Assembly: GCA_002500745.1 (NCBI GenBank)
Contig: DLST01000010.1
Span: 248,001 to 312,000 of the forward strand
Length of the DNA stretch: 64,000 nucleotides
Direction of reading: 5' to 3'
Source of the DNA: Sphingobacterium sp. UBA7855
GTDB lineage: Bacteria > Bacteroidota > Bacteroidia > Sphingobacteriales > Sphingobacteriaceae
The notes under the pieces are model-generated. The model saw only the letters and a list, made by a program, of their open reading frames with translations, was not told where the DNA came from and made no database searches. Positions 16,826 through 25,729 of this stretch are shown in pieces; position 1 is the first letter of the stretch, and each line of letters begins with the position of its first letter. The translations under genes and the position numbers were made by a program.

Positions 16826-17812
16826 ATGGAAAATCATAAAGTTGTATGGGGCATCATAGGATGTGGTGATGTCACGGAAAAGAAAAGCGGACCTGCGCTC
16901 AATCTTGTTGATAATAGTCAGCTTATAGCTGTCATGCGAAGGGATGCGGCCAAAGCTGCTGACTATGCTGAGAGACATCAAGTCCCTTTTTGGTATTCAC
17001 AGGCAGAAGATTTACTTGATAATAGCGATATCAACGCGATTTATATTGCAACACCCCCGTCGTCTCATCTTGGGTACGCACTGGCTGCTTTACGTAAAGG
17101 AAAACATGTTTATGTAGAAAAACCTGTCACTTTAAATTCGCTCGAAGCTGAATCTTTACTGGAGGAAGTAAAAGCCAGGGGCGGAAAGTTGGTTGTTGCG
17201 CATTATCGAAGAGAATTACCTCTTTTTTTAAAAGTTAAGGAACTTATAGACCAAAGCGCAATCGGCGAGTTGAGAACGGTGCAACTACGTTTGTGGCAAA
17301 GCAGAATACCAGATTTGGTGACGAAGGGGGCCGGCGATTGGCGTACTGATCCTGCCATTTCCGGAGGAGGTTATTTTTTTGATTTAGCGCCACATCAGTT
17401 GGATTTGATGCTCTATCTTTTTGGGATGCCCGTATCCTATGATGGTTTTAGTTTAATTCAGGATGACAAAAGTGCTGTTGCGGATCAAACTACAGGGAAC
17501 ATTTTGTTTAAAAACCAACTTGTTTTTCAAGGAAGTTGGTGCTTCAATGTTGCCAAAGAAAATCAGGTAGACAGGTGTGAAATTATTGGAAGCCTTGGTC
17601 GCATTACTTTTTCCATTTTTGGAAATACTGTTGCTATTCATACCAAATCAGAAGAGAAGGAATTTACATTTGACCATCCTGAAAATATTCAATTGCCGAT
17701 GATTTCGCGTACAGTTGAATATTTCAGGGGTACCGGCCCAAATCCATCTCCAATTGAAGAAGCATTGGTTTTGATGAAGATTATAGATAATTTTTCGGTA
17801 ATAAGATCATAA
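16826..17812 (+). CDS. Gfo/Idh/MocA-family NAD(P)-dependent oxidoreductase (cytoplasmic)
   Basis: A 328-residue oxidoreductase acting on sugars or inositol-like substrates. The Rossmann domain begins VVWGIIGCGDVTEKKSGPAL (residues about 5-24), a GxGxxx nucleotide-binding loop. The family signatures follow: AIYIATPPSSHLGYALAALRKGKHVYVEKPVTLN with the EKP motif whose Lys is catalytic, and a C-terminal substrate domain with GGGYFFDLAPHQLDLMLYLFG, where Asp/His act in catalysis. No signal peptide, so it is cytosolic. It stands alone 250 bp upstream of a second, exported family member. Substrate not predictable from sequence. Confidence 0.93.
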   Translation: MENHKVVWGIIGCGDVTEKKSGPALNLVDNSQLIAVMRRDAAKAADYAERHQVPFWYSQAEDLLDNSDINAIYIATPPSSHLGYALAALRKGKHVYVEKPVTLNSLEAESLLEEVKARGGKLVVAHYRRELPLFLKVKELIDQSAIGELRTVQLRLWQSRIPDLVTKGAGDWRTDPAISGGGYFFDLAPHQLDLMLYLFGMPVSYDGFSLIQDDKSAVADQTTGNILFKNQLVFQGSWCFNVAKENQVDRCEIIGSLGRITFSIFGNTVAIHTKSEEKEFTFDHPENIQLPMISRTVEYFRGTGPNPSPIEEALVLMKIIDNFSVIRS

Positions 17813-18060
17813 TACATGACGCTGTTGATACACAGGTGCCTGCTGGAGTATATGTGTCAGTTACTATTGATCGTCTTATGTACCCTTATTTGTTGGGGAG
17901 TCCTCTCAGTCATTCAAAGGACTTTAGCTGAGGTTGTTTGTTTAAATTAATATTCTTGATACTAAAGACTAAATGTTATATTAGTGCTATTACTGGGGAG
18001 ATGCCAAGCTAATCATCTTCTTGGTATTGAGTATAATATCAATATAAACCAAATTGAACA

Positions 18061-19344
18061 ATGGAGAGAAAAGAATTTATCCGAAGCACGGGCCTATTGG
18101 CGGCATCAGCATTTTTCGCCCAGTCTAAAGTATTCGGTTTTCAAGCCGATACAGTCCGTGTGGGGCTGATTGGTACCAATGGTATGGGCTGGTCAAATTT
18201 GAATGCGATCTTGCATATACCCGGAGTGGAGTGTACAGCATTATGTGATGTCGATGAAAATGTGTTGCGGAATCGAGTGGAGGAATTAAAGAAGCGCCAG
18301 ATAAATGTAAAAGCTTACGTTGATTATAAAGATCTGCTGAGAGCAAAAGACGTCGATGTTGTTATTATCGCTACGCCAGATCATTGGCATTGCCTACAAA
18401 TGGTTGATGCTGTTGCTGCGGGGAAAGATGTATACGTCGAAAAACCAATTGGTAACTCCATTCGCGAATGTGAAATTATGGTTGCAGCTGCTAAAAAGCA
18501 TAAACGTGTTGTTCAGGTCGGGCAATGGCAACGAAGTCAGCAGCACTTCCGAGATGCTATGGATTTTGTCCACAGCGGAAAACTTGGAAAGATACGTCTT
18601 GTTAAGGCTTGGGCGTATCAGGGCTGGATGAAGAGTGTTCCAGTCCAAGCAGATGCTTCTGTTCCAGAAGGAGTGCATTACGATAAATGGCTAGGACCTG
18701 CTCCTAAGCGAGCGTTTAATCCCAATCGTTTTCATTTCAATTTTAGATGGTATTGGGACTACGCGGGTGGCCTGATGACTGATTGGGGGGTACATATGCT
18801 GGATTACGCTTTGATTGGCATGAAGGTGTCGGATCCGGTGTCTGTAATGGCTGCAGGAGGTAAATTCGCTTATCCAGAAGACGCTGCTGAAACACCAGAT
18901 AGCTTAACTACGGTCTATGAGTTTGAGGGATTCAATGTGCAATGGGAGCAGGCAACAGGGATAGATTTGGGACCTTATCAGAAGAATCACGGAGTAGCAT
19001 TTATTGGTAATAACGGCACCCTTGTGGTAAATCGCGAGGGATGGGAAGTTATTCCAGAAAAAGGGCGAATGGAGGCGGTCTCTTTTCAACGTTCACAGGA
19101 TAACGGATTGGACAAGCATATGGTAAATTTTGTTGAAGCCGTTAGAAAGAGGTCAGCAGAAGGTTTAAATGCTCCGATAGAGGCCGGTGCGCATATAGCC
19201 ATTTTCTCCCAGATGGGAAATATAGCTTATAGGTCTAAAAAGAAATTATTTTGGGATAAACAAAAGCGCAGTTTTAACGATAAAGATGCAGACCAATATT
19301 TGGCAAAAGTGTATCACAATGGCTATAACCTACCTAAGGTATAA
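18061..19344 (+). CDS. Gfo/Idh/MocA-family oxidoreductase with Tat-type signal
   Basis: A 427-residue member of the same broad family as the preceding gene but only distantly similar to it. It starts MERKEFIRSTGLLAASAFFAQSK, a Bacteroidota Tat-like signal (the Arg is single, R-S-T-G-L-L-A-A). The nucleotide-binding loop reads VGLIGTNGMGWSNL, followed by VVIIATPDHWHCLQMVDAVAAGKDVYVEKPIGNS with the catalytic EKP Lys. The substrate domain has WYWDYAGGLMTDWGVHMLDYALIGM, the W-x-D-x-G-x-x-x-D-x-G-x-H pattern of this exported subgroup. Such enzymes are often found with sugar-catabolic genes and act in the periplasm with bound cofactor. The start codon was chosen because it gives the signal peptide. 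Confidence 0.92.
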   Translation: MERKEFIRSTGLLAASAFFAQSKVFGFQADTVRVGLIGTNGMGWSNLNAILHIPGVECTALCDVDENVLRNRVEELKKRQINVKAYVDYKDLLRAKDVDVVIIATPDHWHCLQMVDAVAAGKDVYVEKPIGNSIRECEIMVAAAKKHKRVVQVGQWQRSQQHFRDAMDFVHSGKLGKIRLVKAWAYQGWMKSVPVQADASVPEGVHYDKWLGPAPKRAFNPNRFHFNFRWYWDYAGGLMTDWGVHMLDYALIGMKVSDPVSVMAAGGKFAYPEDAAETPDSLTTVYEFEGFNVQWEQATGIDLGPYQKNHGVAFIGNNGTLVVNREGWEVIPEKGRMEAVSFQRSQDNGLDKHMVNFVEAVRKRSAEGLNAPIEAGAHIAIFSQMGNIAYRSKKKLFWDKQKRSFNDKDADQYLAKVYHNGYNLPKV

Positions 19345-19446
19345 GATCTGCAAACAACCTTAGTCTATGTGATTTTGCCAGAACGAGTTAATAACCTTTC
19401 TTTTGTATGATAGCAGATAAGGACTGAGGATATCTACAAAAGTAAG

Positions 19447-19467
19447 GCAGACGATTCATCCGTCTGC
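19447..19467 (+). terminator. Hairpin after the exported oxidoreductase gene
   Basis: GCAGACG (19447-19453) / CGTCTGC (19461-19467), 7-bp perfect stem, 7-nt loop, in the convergent gap between the oxidoreductase and the cold-shock-domain gene. A short U-tract is lacking, so terminator function is likely but not certain. Confidence 0.45.
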
Positions 19468-19476
19468 ACTATGTAT

Positions 19477-19525
19477 AGCTGCAATGGTTTGAATATCGAT
19501 TTTCAAGACGTAATCCATTGCAGCT
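19477..19525 (-). terminator. Hairpin at the 3' end of the cold-shock-domain gene
   Basis: AGCTGCAATGG (19477-19487) and CCATTGCAGCT (19515-19525) form an 11-bp perfect inverted repeat with a 27-nt spacer. The distal arm touches the stop codon of the minus-strand gene. It probably marks the transcript end, although the loop is long. Confidence 0.35.
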
Positions 19526-20339
19526 ACTCTTGCAAAAGCGTATGTATTTTTTCAATAGACGTCTCGTTCTCCAAAAATTCAATATAAGGTAGCAAAGGTT
19601 CGAGGTCGCTCTTATCCATTGTTTCTACGTCGTCAAATAAAGCATTTACAAAATCAGTGCAGAAGGATTTTCCAAAACTGTAGGTACTAATTCGGGTAAG
19701 ATCCTCATAATTGATTTCTGTAGCATTCAAATTAAATACAAGTTCAGGAATTTCGTAATCACCTTCCGACGGATAGCCGATATACTTAAACATGCTTTCT
19801 TTCCATACACGAAATAAAATTTGATGCGAAACATGTTTTCCGAAGTATTCAAATACCTTGGAAAGTATATCGCCAGCAATTTCCCGTTCAAATATACCGG
19901 TAATGCTTTTGTCAATGATTTCGGCATAGGGAATAAAAATTGAGCTATCAAAATTAACATCAAAATTAGCCGTAAGCATTTTGGGAATAAGGTCTTTGGG
20001 CTGGATTCTTAAAAGTTGTCTTGCTGTTAAGGAGGTTAAATTGTGCTTTTGTTCTCGACCATGGCTGTCGGGGAGGTGTACTGTATGTTCTTTGTCGAGG
20101 AGCGAGATGACGAATTTCCAATCTTCGGGCCTTTTGAGAATCCTGCAGTTATGAGCGAGATAGCCGCTCCTCTTGGGGTCGGCCTTCTTATCACCGACGA
20201 TAACTTCTCCAGGCTGAATAATATGTTCTGGAGGAATTTTAAACCTACGTATATGTACAAAGAGTTCTTCTCCGGCAGGTAATGCAATCGTACCAAATCC
20301 TTTGTTATTGTCGAACCATTTGACTGCGCCGATAAACAT
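19524..20339 (-). CDS. Cold-shock-domain protein with long uncharacterised C-terminal region
   Basis: From the preferred start (Met at 20339) a 271-residue protein. The first 70 residues are a cold-shock domain: FIGAVKWFDNNKGFGTI with RNP1 KGFGTI and RNP2 ELFVHI, so it probably binds single-stranded RNA or DNA. The remaining 200 residues, helical and acidic (DSSIFIPYAEIIDKSITGIFEREIAGDILSKVF), match nothing I recognise, and canonical cold-shock proteins are only about 70 residues. The frame stays open upstream with possible starts at 20369 and 20390. I prefer 20339 because cold-shock proteins usually begin two to six residues before the VKWF motif. It is transcribed toward the oxidoreductase and away from the OmpR-type regulator. 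Confidence 0.8.
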   Translation of the reverse strand: MFIGAVKWFDNNKGFGTIALPAGEELFVHIRRFKIPPEHIIQPGEVIVGDKKADPKRSGYLAHNCRILKRPEDWKFVISLLDKEHTVHLPDSHGREQKHNLTSLTARQLLRIQPKDLIPKMLTANFDVNFDSSIFIPYAEIIDKSITGIFEREIAGDILSKVFEYFGKHVSHQILFRVWKESMFKYIGYPSEGDYEIPELVFNLNATEINYEDLTRISTYSFGKSFCTDFVNALFDDVETMDKSDLEPLLPYIEFLENETSIEKIHTLLQE

Positions 20340-20596
20340 GGCTGGGGTTGAGTTTTGTTTCAATAGCATAAAGATAAGTAATAAATGCATTTATTACCTA
20401 TTGAAAATGAAAAATTTATTCTATAGCACACGTTGCTTGAGCATTTGCTCGCTCGTTCTAACGAATTAAACGTGATGTGTAAAAATAGCAAGTATATTCT
20501 TTGATTCGTCTTCAGCAAAAATGGGATTTGTGTCTCTTGAGTCAAAACGTTATTTTTATGGTTTGGATGGGAGTTCATTAAATAGAGCTAAACGTA

Positions 20597-21322
20597 ATGA
20601 CGAATATAGAGAAGCAAAAAATTATTTTGGTTGAGGACGAGCAGGACGTCGCTGATTTGATTGTACAAGGCTTAGGCGAGGATGGTTATCGAGTCATTCA
20701 TCTGGCGCGTTCGGAAGGTTTGGAGCAGCTTTTGGCTAAGCAAGATGTCTCTCTTGTGCTATTGGATATTCTTTTGCCGGGAACTAACGGCCTCGATATC
20801 TGTAAACAAATCAGGCAATGGGGGTATACGGATCTTCCAGTAATGATGCTCACAGCCTTGGGAACGCCCGAAAATGTGGTTTTAGGGCTTGATAATGGAG
20901 CTGATGATTATCTTTCAAAGCCATTTAAACTTATCGAGCTTAAAGCGCGAATTCGATCATTGATTCGTCGGCAACAGTCGATTGTCCAGGCCACACAGCG
21001 TGAGCTTCAACCGTCAAAAGACACCTATAGTTATGGTTTTTTAAGTATCGATGATTATAAAAAAACAGCGTATTGCGACGGTCAGGAACTTAATTTAACA
21101 AGTACTGAATATCGTTTGCTCTTATTGTTTATTCAAAGGCCGAAAAAGGTATTTGAGCGAACGGAACTTTTAGACAAAATATGGGGAATTAATTTTGATA
21201 TTGGATCAAATGTTGTCGATGTTTATGTGAATTATCTGAGAAAAAAGATTGAAAAAGTAACAAGAAAGAAGGCCATCCATACGGTTATTGGTATGGGATA
21301 TGTACTAAAAATTGAAGACTGA
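20597..21322 (+). CDS. OmpR/PhoB-family response regulator
   Basis: A 241-residue DNA-binding response regulator. Receiver: LVEDEQD acidic pocket (11-17), phospho-acceptor Asp 57 in LVLLDILLPG, Thr in MMLTALG, Lys in DYLSKPFKLIELKARI. After a linker (TQRELQPSKDTYSYG) the winged-helix output domain contains LNLTSTEYRLLLLFIQRPKKVFERTELLDKIWG and SNVVDVYVNYLRKKIEK, ending VIGMGYVLK. It overlaps the sensor kinase gene by 11 bp. Family members bind direct half-sites spaced by 11 bp, which is exactly what lies in front of the two USP-like genes downstream, so it is the likely activator of that block. Confidence 0.96.
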   Translation: MTNIEKQKIILVEDEQDVADLIVQGLGEDGYRVIHLARSEGLEQLLAKQDVSLVLLDILLPGTNGLDICKQIRQWGYTDLPVMMLTALGTPENVVLGLDNGADDYLSKPFKLIELKARIRSLIRRQQSIVQATQRELQPSKDTYSYGFLSIDDYKKTAYCDGQELNLTSTEYRLLLLFIQRPKKVFERTELLDKIWGINFDIGSNVVDVYVNYLRKKIEKVTRKKAIHTVIGMGYVLKIED

Positions 21323-22691
21323 ATATTTCAAAATGCACAACTATAATCGTAAGCTTATCTACCTTATTGCAATCCTAGTCATATATGTGAGTTGTTTTGT
21401 TGGCTTTATCTTTTATTCCGTTACGAATTTTGCTTTTACTGATTTTTATAAGCGGCTGGACCTCCGACGAAATATTGCCGCTGAAAAGTTTCTGAACAGT
21501 AAATCTGCTTCCCAAGCAGATCAGTGGAGCCTTGATTTTATTGAAAATCTCAATAATCAACATGAATTTTTGGTTGAATTTGATGGAAAGGATTCTATTT
21601 TAAGAAGCCAGGGATTCCACCATGAACTTTGGGATAAGATTAGTAAAAGGGGAACGTCAAATTTCAAGTCGGGCAAGCAATTTTATTCAACTAAATATTT
21701 CTCGCAAAACGGTCGTCACTATATTGTTGGGGCATCTGCGGAAAATTATTTTTATACCCATCATCTGGCTTACCTCCGGAACTTGCTCATTATAAGCCTG
21801 ATTTTAGGTATCCTCTTTATTTTTGTTGTTTCGGTTTTCATGAAACGCTCATTCTTAAAGCCCATATTGACCATGATGAAGGAGGTACAGGCCATTGGTT
21901 CCGAAAATCTTTATAAGCGATTGGATGAGGATAAATATAAAGGTGAACTTCATGGTCTTGCACAGACATTTAACCGAATGTTGACGCGGTTAGAGACCTC
22001 TTTTGAAACTCAAAAAAACTTTATCAGCAATGCGTCCCATGAACTGAACACGCCATTAACTTCCATTATCGGGCAGGCAGATCTTGCCTTATCCAAGGAA
22101 CGCAGCAATGAGGAGTACCAACGCACATTATCGAAAATTATTGAATCTGCAGAGCATCTGGAGAAAAAAACAAAAGCACTCTTATTGTTGGCGCGTACAG
22201 GTTTTGTAAACAATGCGACAACGTTCAATCCAGTTCGTATTGATCAGATCGTAATGGATGCCGAGCTGACAGTTAAGGCTATCAACGATAAATTTAAGAT
22301 TATAACAGATTTTAGCCTATTACCAGATGATAGCATGCGACTTAAGGTGAATGGAAATGAAATTTTGCTCCAGCTTGCGCTGTCTAATATTATCAGTAAT
22401 GCCTGTAAATATTCATCCGATAGAACCGCTTACATCGCATTAGGTGCATTGGACAACAAAGTTTTTATCCTTATCAAAGACAAGGGGATAGGAATACCAT
22501 CCCGAGAATTAGATCATATTTACGATCCTTATTTTAGAGCTTCCAATACAAGTGGTATCGATGGTTATGGAATTGGCTTACCTTTGGCAAGAAATATCAT
22601 TAAGCTGCATGGCGGTTCTTTGAAAGTCAACTCTATTGTAGGGGAAGGCACAACTGTTGAAGTGGAATTACCGACTTATCTGCGATTTTAA
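21312..22691 (+). CDS. Sensor histidine kinase partnering the OmpR-type regulator
   Basis: A 459-residue transmembrane kinase. Two membrane helices (LIYLIAILVIYVSCFVGFIF and LLIISLILGILFIFVVSVFM) frame a periplasmic sensor of about 120 residues. A HAMP domain follows (KPILTMMKEVQAIGSENLYKR), then the HisKA domain with phospho-acceptor His in NASHELNTPLTSIIGQADLAL, and an ATPase domain with the N-box LALSNIISNACKYS, G1 IKDKGIGIP and G2 YGIGLPLARNIIKLHGG. This is the standard layout of OmpR-partner kinases such as those sensing envelope stress or antimicrobials. The stop codon overlaps the first TTTTAAT half-site of the downstream promoter. Confidence 0.95.
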   Translation: MKTEYFKMHNYNRKLIYLIAILVIYVSCFVGFIFYSVTNFAFTDFYKRLDLRRNIAAEKFLNSKSASQADQWSLDFIENLNNQHEFLVEFDGKDSILRSQGFHHELWDKISKRGTSNFKSGKQFYSTKYFSQNGRHYIVGASAENYFYTHHLAYLRNLLIISLILGILFIFVVSVFMKRSFLKPILTMMKEVQAIGSENLYKRLDEDKYKGELHGLAQTFNRMLTRLETSFETQKNFISNASHELNTPLTSIIGQADLALSKERSNEEYQRTLSKIIESAEHLEKKTKALLLLARTGFVNNATTFNPVRIDQIVMDAELTVKAINDKFKIITDFSLLPDDSMRLKVNGNEILLQLALSNIISNACKYSSDRTAYIALGALDNKVFILIKDKGIGIPSRELDHIYDPYFRASNTSGIDGYGIGLPLARNIIKLHGGSLKVNSIVGEGTTVEVELPTYLRF

Positions 22692-22803
22692 TCCAGTTTT
22701 AATTTCAGTACAGTTTTTAATCCAGTTTTAATACTGTTGTCAACTTTCTAATCGAAAGCTAATTTTAGATTCATACCATTGCCATAACTGCGTTTTAACT
22801 TTG
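22686..22803 (+). promoter_or_regulatory. Regulated promoter 1: array of TTTTAAT half-sites plus TAACTTTG -7 box
   Basis: TTTTAAT starts at 22686, 22697, 22715 and 22726 (spacings 11, 18, 11). A degenerate pair (TTCTAAT 22746, AGCTAAT 22757, again 11 apart) follows 20 bp later. A perfect TAnnTTTG -7 element lies at 22796-22803, 14 bp before the ATG of the first USP-like gene; no good -33 element is present, as expected for an activator-dependent promoter. ATTGCCAT at 22778 is shared at the same position with promoter 2. Paired half-sites at 11-bp spacing are the recognised target pattern of OmpR/PhoB regulators, one of which is encoded 1.4 kb upstream. Confidence 0.65.
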
Positions 22804-22816
22804 CTTAAAAAATAGC

Positions 22817-23302
22817 ATGGCTAAAACAACGCGCATATTAATTCCCAGCGATTTTACGGTTGATTCGCTTGATTTTGTCCAGCAGAGTATAGAAGAATCG
22901 GTGGCCGAGCAAATTGATATCATCCTGGTATACGGTAATAAAAGCAGTAGTTCAGCAAGTGAATTGCTCGGTATCGGATTGGATGATCAGCTCGATATGC
23001 TCCAATCTGAATCTTTCTTAAATGCTTGTCGTGTACTGTATCAGCGTTATCAAGACCGCCACCTCAATATCTTTGCCGATATTTTATGTACAGACAATAA
23101 AAACTATCTCCGACATTACCTCCGTGGGCAAGCTGTTGACGAAATTAGAATTCCTCGCAATTATAACTATAAAAAGAAGACACGTCATTTTTTTAATGTT
23201 GCTGAAGCGCTTCGAAATGTCGGGGGCCAAATTCATTCGATCGTACTGTTTAGCGATAAGGGAGATCCTTCTCATCATAAAATGGCACTGACGAATGGGT
23301 AA
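22817..23302 (+). CDS. Small USP-like protein A (paralog of the 27308 gene)
   Basis: A 161-residue soluble protein without signal peptide. The N-terminus (TTRILIPSDFTVDSLDFVQQSIEES) resembles the first strand-helix of universal stress proteins (ILVPTDFS), followed by IDIILVYG. The rest (FADILCTDNKNYLRHYLRGQAVDEIRIPRNY) keeps an alternating strand/helix pattern. No clear ATP-binding G-x2-G-x9-G motif is visible, so nucleotide binding is unlikely. It is about half identical to the protein at 27308-27826 across the first 140 residues; the C-termini differ. It lies behind a promoter almost identical to that of its paralog and 67 bp before the exporter membrane protein. Function unknown; it may be a cytosolic regulator or partner of the envelope system. 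Confidence 0.8.
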   Translation: MAKTTRILIPSDFTVDSLDFVQQSIEESVAEQIDIILVYGNKSSSSASELLGIGLDDQLDMLQSESFLNACRVLYQRYQDRHLNIFADILCTDNKNYLRHYLRGQAVDEIRIPRNYNYKKKTRHFFNVAEALRNVGGQIHSIVLFSDKGDPSHHKMALTNG

Positions 23303-23369
23303 TCAGCAGAAATTGTCCAACTGTCATTGGATTAAAACATAATATTCAAATTATCTATTTTTTATTTTT

Positions 23370-24371
23370 ATGGCGAAATTACACGGCGGACCATCCCCTT
23401 TGCAGCGTCTGGTTAGTCTCCTACATCCAGAACGTAAAACAATCAATTTTATATTTATTTATGCTATCGTCATTGGTGTGTTTAGCCTGACAATTCCAAT
23501 AGGGATTACAGCGATATTTAATTTTTTAAGCAACGGAGCAATGTATAGCTCTACTTATATTTTAATTGGTTTTGTGCTGTTTGGCGTGGTCATGGCCGGC
23601 ACTTTACTGATCGGACAACTCACGCTGGTTGAATATTTAGAACAGAAAATCTTTCTAAAATCAGCAATAGAATTTTCGTATCGCCTTCCGCGAATTGATC
23701 CCAAGGAATTGTTAGGGGAAAATCTTGTGGAATTGGTGAATCGATTTTTTGATGTGATCATTATTCAAAAAGGAATTATTAAACTTTTGATCGATATCAT
23801 TGCTGCAGTTGTAACCATCTTCTTTAGCGTGATATTATTGTCCTTTTACCATCCTGTGTTTTTGGCTTTTGGGCTGATCGTGATCTGTGTTGTTATCATT
23901 ATATTGGCGCTATACTACAAAAGGGGATTAAGGACGAGCATTGAAGAGTCCGAATACAAATATAAGACGGTGGCCTATTTAGAATCTGTTGCGGAGAATA
24001 TAGCGCTTTATCGCGGGGACAAAGCAAAAATGCAGGCAGTGACAGACAATACAGATCATATTGTCGGTAAATATTTAGGAGCTCGCAATGATCATTTTAA
24101 GGTCTTAAAAAGGTTTTTCATAGGCTCTGTCATGCTTCGTACTCTACTGTTTGGGGCGATGCTTTTACTGGGATCTTATTATGTTGTTGAGCGACAAATG
24201 ACTTTTGGGCAATTTGTTGCTGCCGAAGTCGTCATCGTTCAAATCGGTTATGCTATCGAGAAACTGATGACCAATCTAAATACGATTTTTGATATGCTGA
24301 CAGGAGTAGTCAAGTTAGCGGCAATAACGGATCTTGCGTTGGAGGAGGACGCTGCTAATTATGTGGATTAA
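23370..24371 (+). CDS. ABC-exporter-like transmembrane protein without ATPase domain
   Basis: A 333-residue membrane protein matching only the transmembrane domain of type I secretion or peptide exporters. Six hydrophobic helices are visible: INFIFIYAIVIGVFSLTIPI, YILIGFVLFGVVMAGTLLIG, IIAAVVTIFFSVILLSFYHP, VFLAFGLIVICVVIIILALYY, MLRTLLFGAMLLLGSYYV and FGQFVAAEVVIVQIGYAI. Family-typical loops are present (SLTIPIGITAIFNFLSNGA; YKTVAYLESVAENIALYRGD). A normal half-exporter continues for about 230 residues with Walker A and the LSGGQ signature; here the frame ends and the HlyD gene begins 11 bp before the stop. Because the junction is compact there is no room for a displaced ATPase, so this looks like a designed loss rather than a frameshift. 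It forms an operon with the adaptor and TolC-like genes. Confidence 0.8.
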   Translation: MAKLHGGPSPLQRLVSLLHPERKTINFIFIYAIVIGVFSLTIPIGITAIFNFLSNGAMYSSTYILIGFVLFGVVMAGTLLIGQLTLVEYLEQKIFLKSAIEFSYRLPRIDPKELLGENLVELVNRFFDVIIIQKGIIKLLIDIIAAVVTIFFSVILLSFYHPVFLAFGLIVICVVIIILALYYKRGLRTSIEESEYKYKTVAYLESVAENIALYRGDKAKMQAVTDNTDHIVGKYLGARNDHFKVLKRFFIGSVMLRTLLFGAMLLLGSYYVVERQMTFGQFVAAEVVIVQIGYAIEKLMTNLNTIFDMLTGVVKLAAITDLALEEDAANYVD

Positions 24372-25722
24372 CAAGGATGATAAGAGCCAAAAAACAGTTT
24401 CGTGGAGAGATCTCTCCCAGGATGCAGTATCTAAACTATTGAAAGAACGTGGATCACTCGTTTTGGGACGCCTTTTGGTATGCTCTGCGGTTATCTTTGC
24501 GCTTGCATTATTTCTGCCTTGGAGGCAGACAATTGCTGGAATAGGCACGGTAACCGCGCTTCGGCCCGAAGATAGACCACAGACGATACAAAATCAAATT
24601 GGCGGTCGTATCGAGTATTGGGCAGTTACTGAGGGACAGGAAGTGAAGAAAGGTGACACAATTTTGGTGCTTTCGGAAACTGCCCAATCTTATTTTGATC
24701 CAATGCTACCCTTGCGTTTAAAAGAGCAATTGCATGCTAAACAAAGCGGTGAGGATGCCGCAGATCAAAAAATGAAAGCCACCGAAGCGCAGATTGTAGC
24801 TTTACGCAACGGTTTGGAATTTCAACTCGAGTCTGCAAAAAATAAGGTGATACAGTCTCAAAATCTCGTGAAAATTGATAGTGCTGAACTCGTTGCGGTT
24901 GTGAGCTTTTTCGAGACCAGTGAAAAACGGCTTAAGCGCTACGAAGAGGGGTATCGAGATGGACTGTTTTCTCTGACAGATATTGAAACAAGACGTCTAA
25001 ATCTACAGAATGACCGAGCTAAAGTTGTTAGTGCCGAAAATAAGCTTTCCAATTCAAGGCAATCTTTAACCAATGCACAAATAGAATTAAATAACATTCG
25101 TGCAAAATATAACGAGTCATTAGCGAAAGCACAATCGGATTTAAGTTCTGCTTTTTCCTCTAAAGCTTCTGTGCAAGGTGATATTGCTAAACTCAAAAAT
25201 GAAATTTCCAATATTGATGTGAGAAGAGGGCTATATATTGTTAGGGCGCCACAGGACGGATTTATTGTCAAGACTTTCAAAGCTGGAATAGGTGAAAATA
25301 TGAAAGAGGGAGAGTCTGTGGCGACATTGCAGCCTAAAACCCCCTTGCTTGCCGTTGAACTGTATGTCAATGCGATGGATGTGCCATTGATAGCACCGGA
25401 AAGCGATGTACGGCTACAATTTGATGGGTGGCCATCGATACAGTTTTCAGGTTGGCCTTCAGTGGCAGTTGGTACTTTTGCAGGAAAAGTGTCGGTTATC
25501 GATAAAGTGAGCAGTACCAATGGTCAATTTAGGATCTTGGTGAGCGCAACAGCGCCGGTCCCTGAAGGGGATGAACCCTGGCCGGTCCAGTTAAATCAAG
25601 GGTCAGGGGTATTCGGAAGAGTTATTTTAAATAAAGTCCCTTTATGGTACGAGATATGGCGACAGTTAAATGGATTTCCGCCGAGTTTGGAGCGTGAACC
25701 TAAGGATAGTGGAAAAAAGTGA
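24361..25722 (+). CDS. HlyD-family membrane fusion (periplasmic adaptor) protein
   Basis: A 453-residue adaptor linking an inner-membrane transporter to an outer-membrane channel. The start MWINKDDK at 24361 is preferred: a GGAGGAGG ribosome site sits at about 24342-24349 and it overlaps the preceding gene by 11 bp; an earlier start at 24334 is possible. One membrane helix (LLVCSAVIFALALFLPW) precedes a biotinyl-lipoyl half (IGGRIEYWAVTEGQEVKKGDTILVL), a long alpha-hairpin with coiled-coil character (about 130-290), the second lipoyl half (LYIVRAPQDGFIVKTFKAGIGENMKEGESVATL) and a beta-barrel end. This order is standard for type I secretion adaptors. The partner membrane protein lacks an ATPase. 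Confidence 0.93.
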   Translation: MWINKDDKSQKTVSWRDLSQDAVSKLLKERGSLVLGRLLVCSAVIFALALFLPWRQTIAGIGTVTALRPEDRPQTIQNQIGGRIEYWAVTEGQEVKKGDTILVLSETAQSYFDPMLPLRLKEQLHAKQSGEDAADQKMKATEAQIVALRNGLEFQLESAKNKVIQSQNLVKIDSAELVAVVSFFETSEKRLKRYEEGYRDGLFSLTDIETRRLNLQNDRAKVVSAENKLSNSRQSLTNAQIELNNIRAKYNESLAKAQSDLSSAFSSKASVQGDIAKLKNEISNIDVRRGLYIVRAPQDGFIVKTFKAGIGENMKEGESVATLQPKTPLLAVELYVNAMDVPLIAPESDVRLQFDGWPSIQFSGWPSVAVGTFAGKVSVIDKVSSTNGQFRILVSATAPVPEGDEPWPVQLNQGSGVFGRVILNKVPLWYEIWRQLNGFPPSLEREPKDSGKK

Positions 25723-25729
25723 TTATGCT

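Noticed and set aside
24334..24360. Upstream start of the HlyD-type adaptor at 24334
   Set aside because: The ATG at 24361 has a GGAGGAGG site at suitable distance and gives a shorter, more normal cytoplasmic N-terminus.
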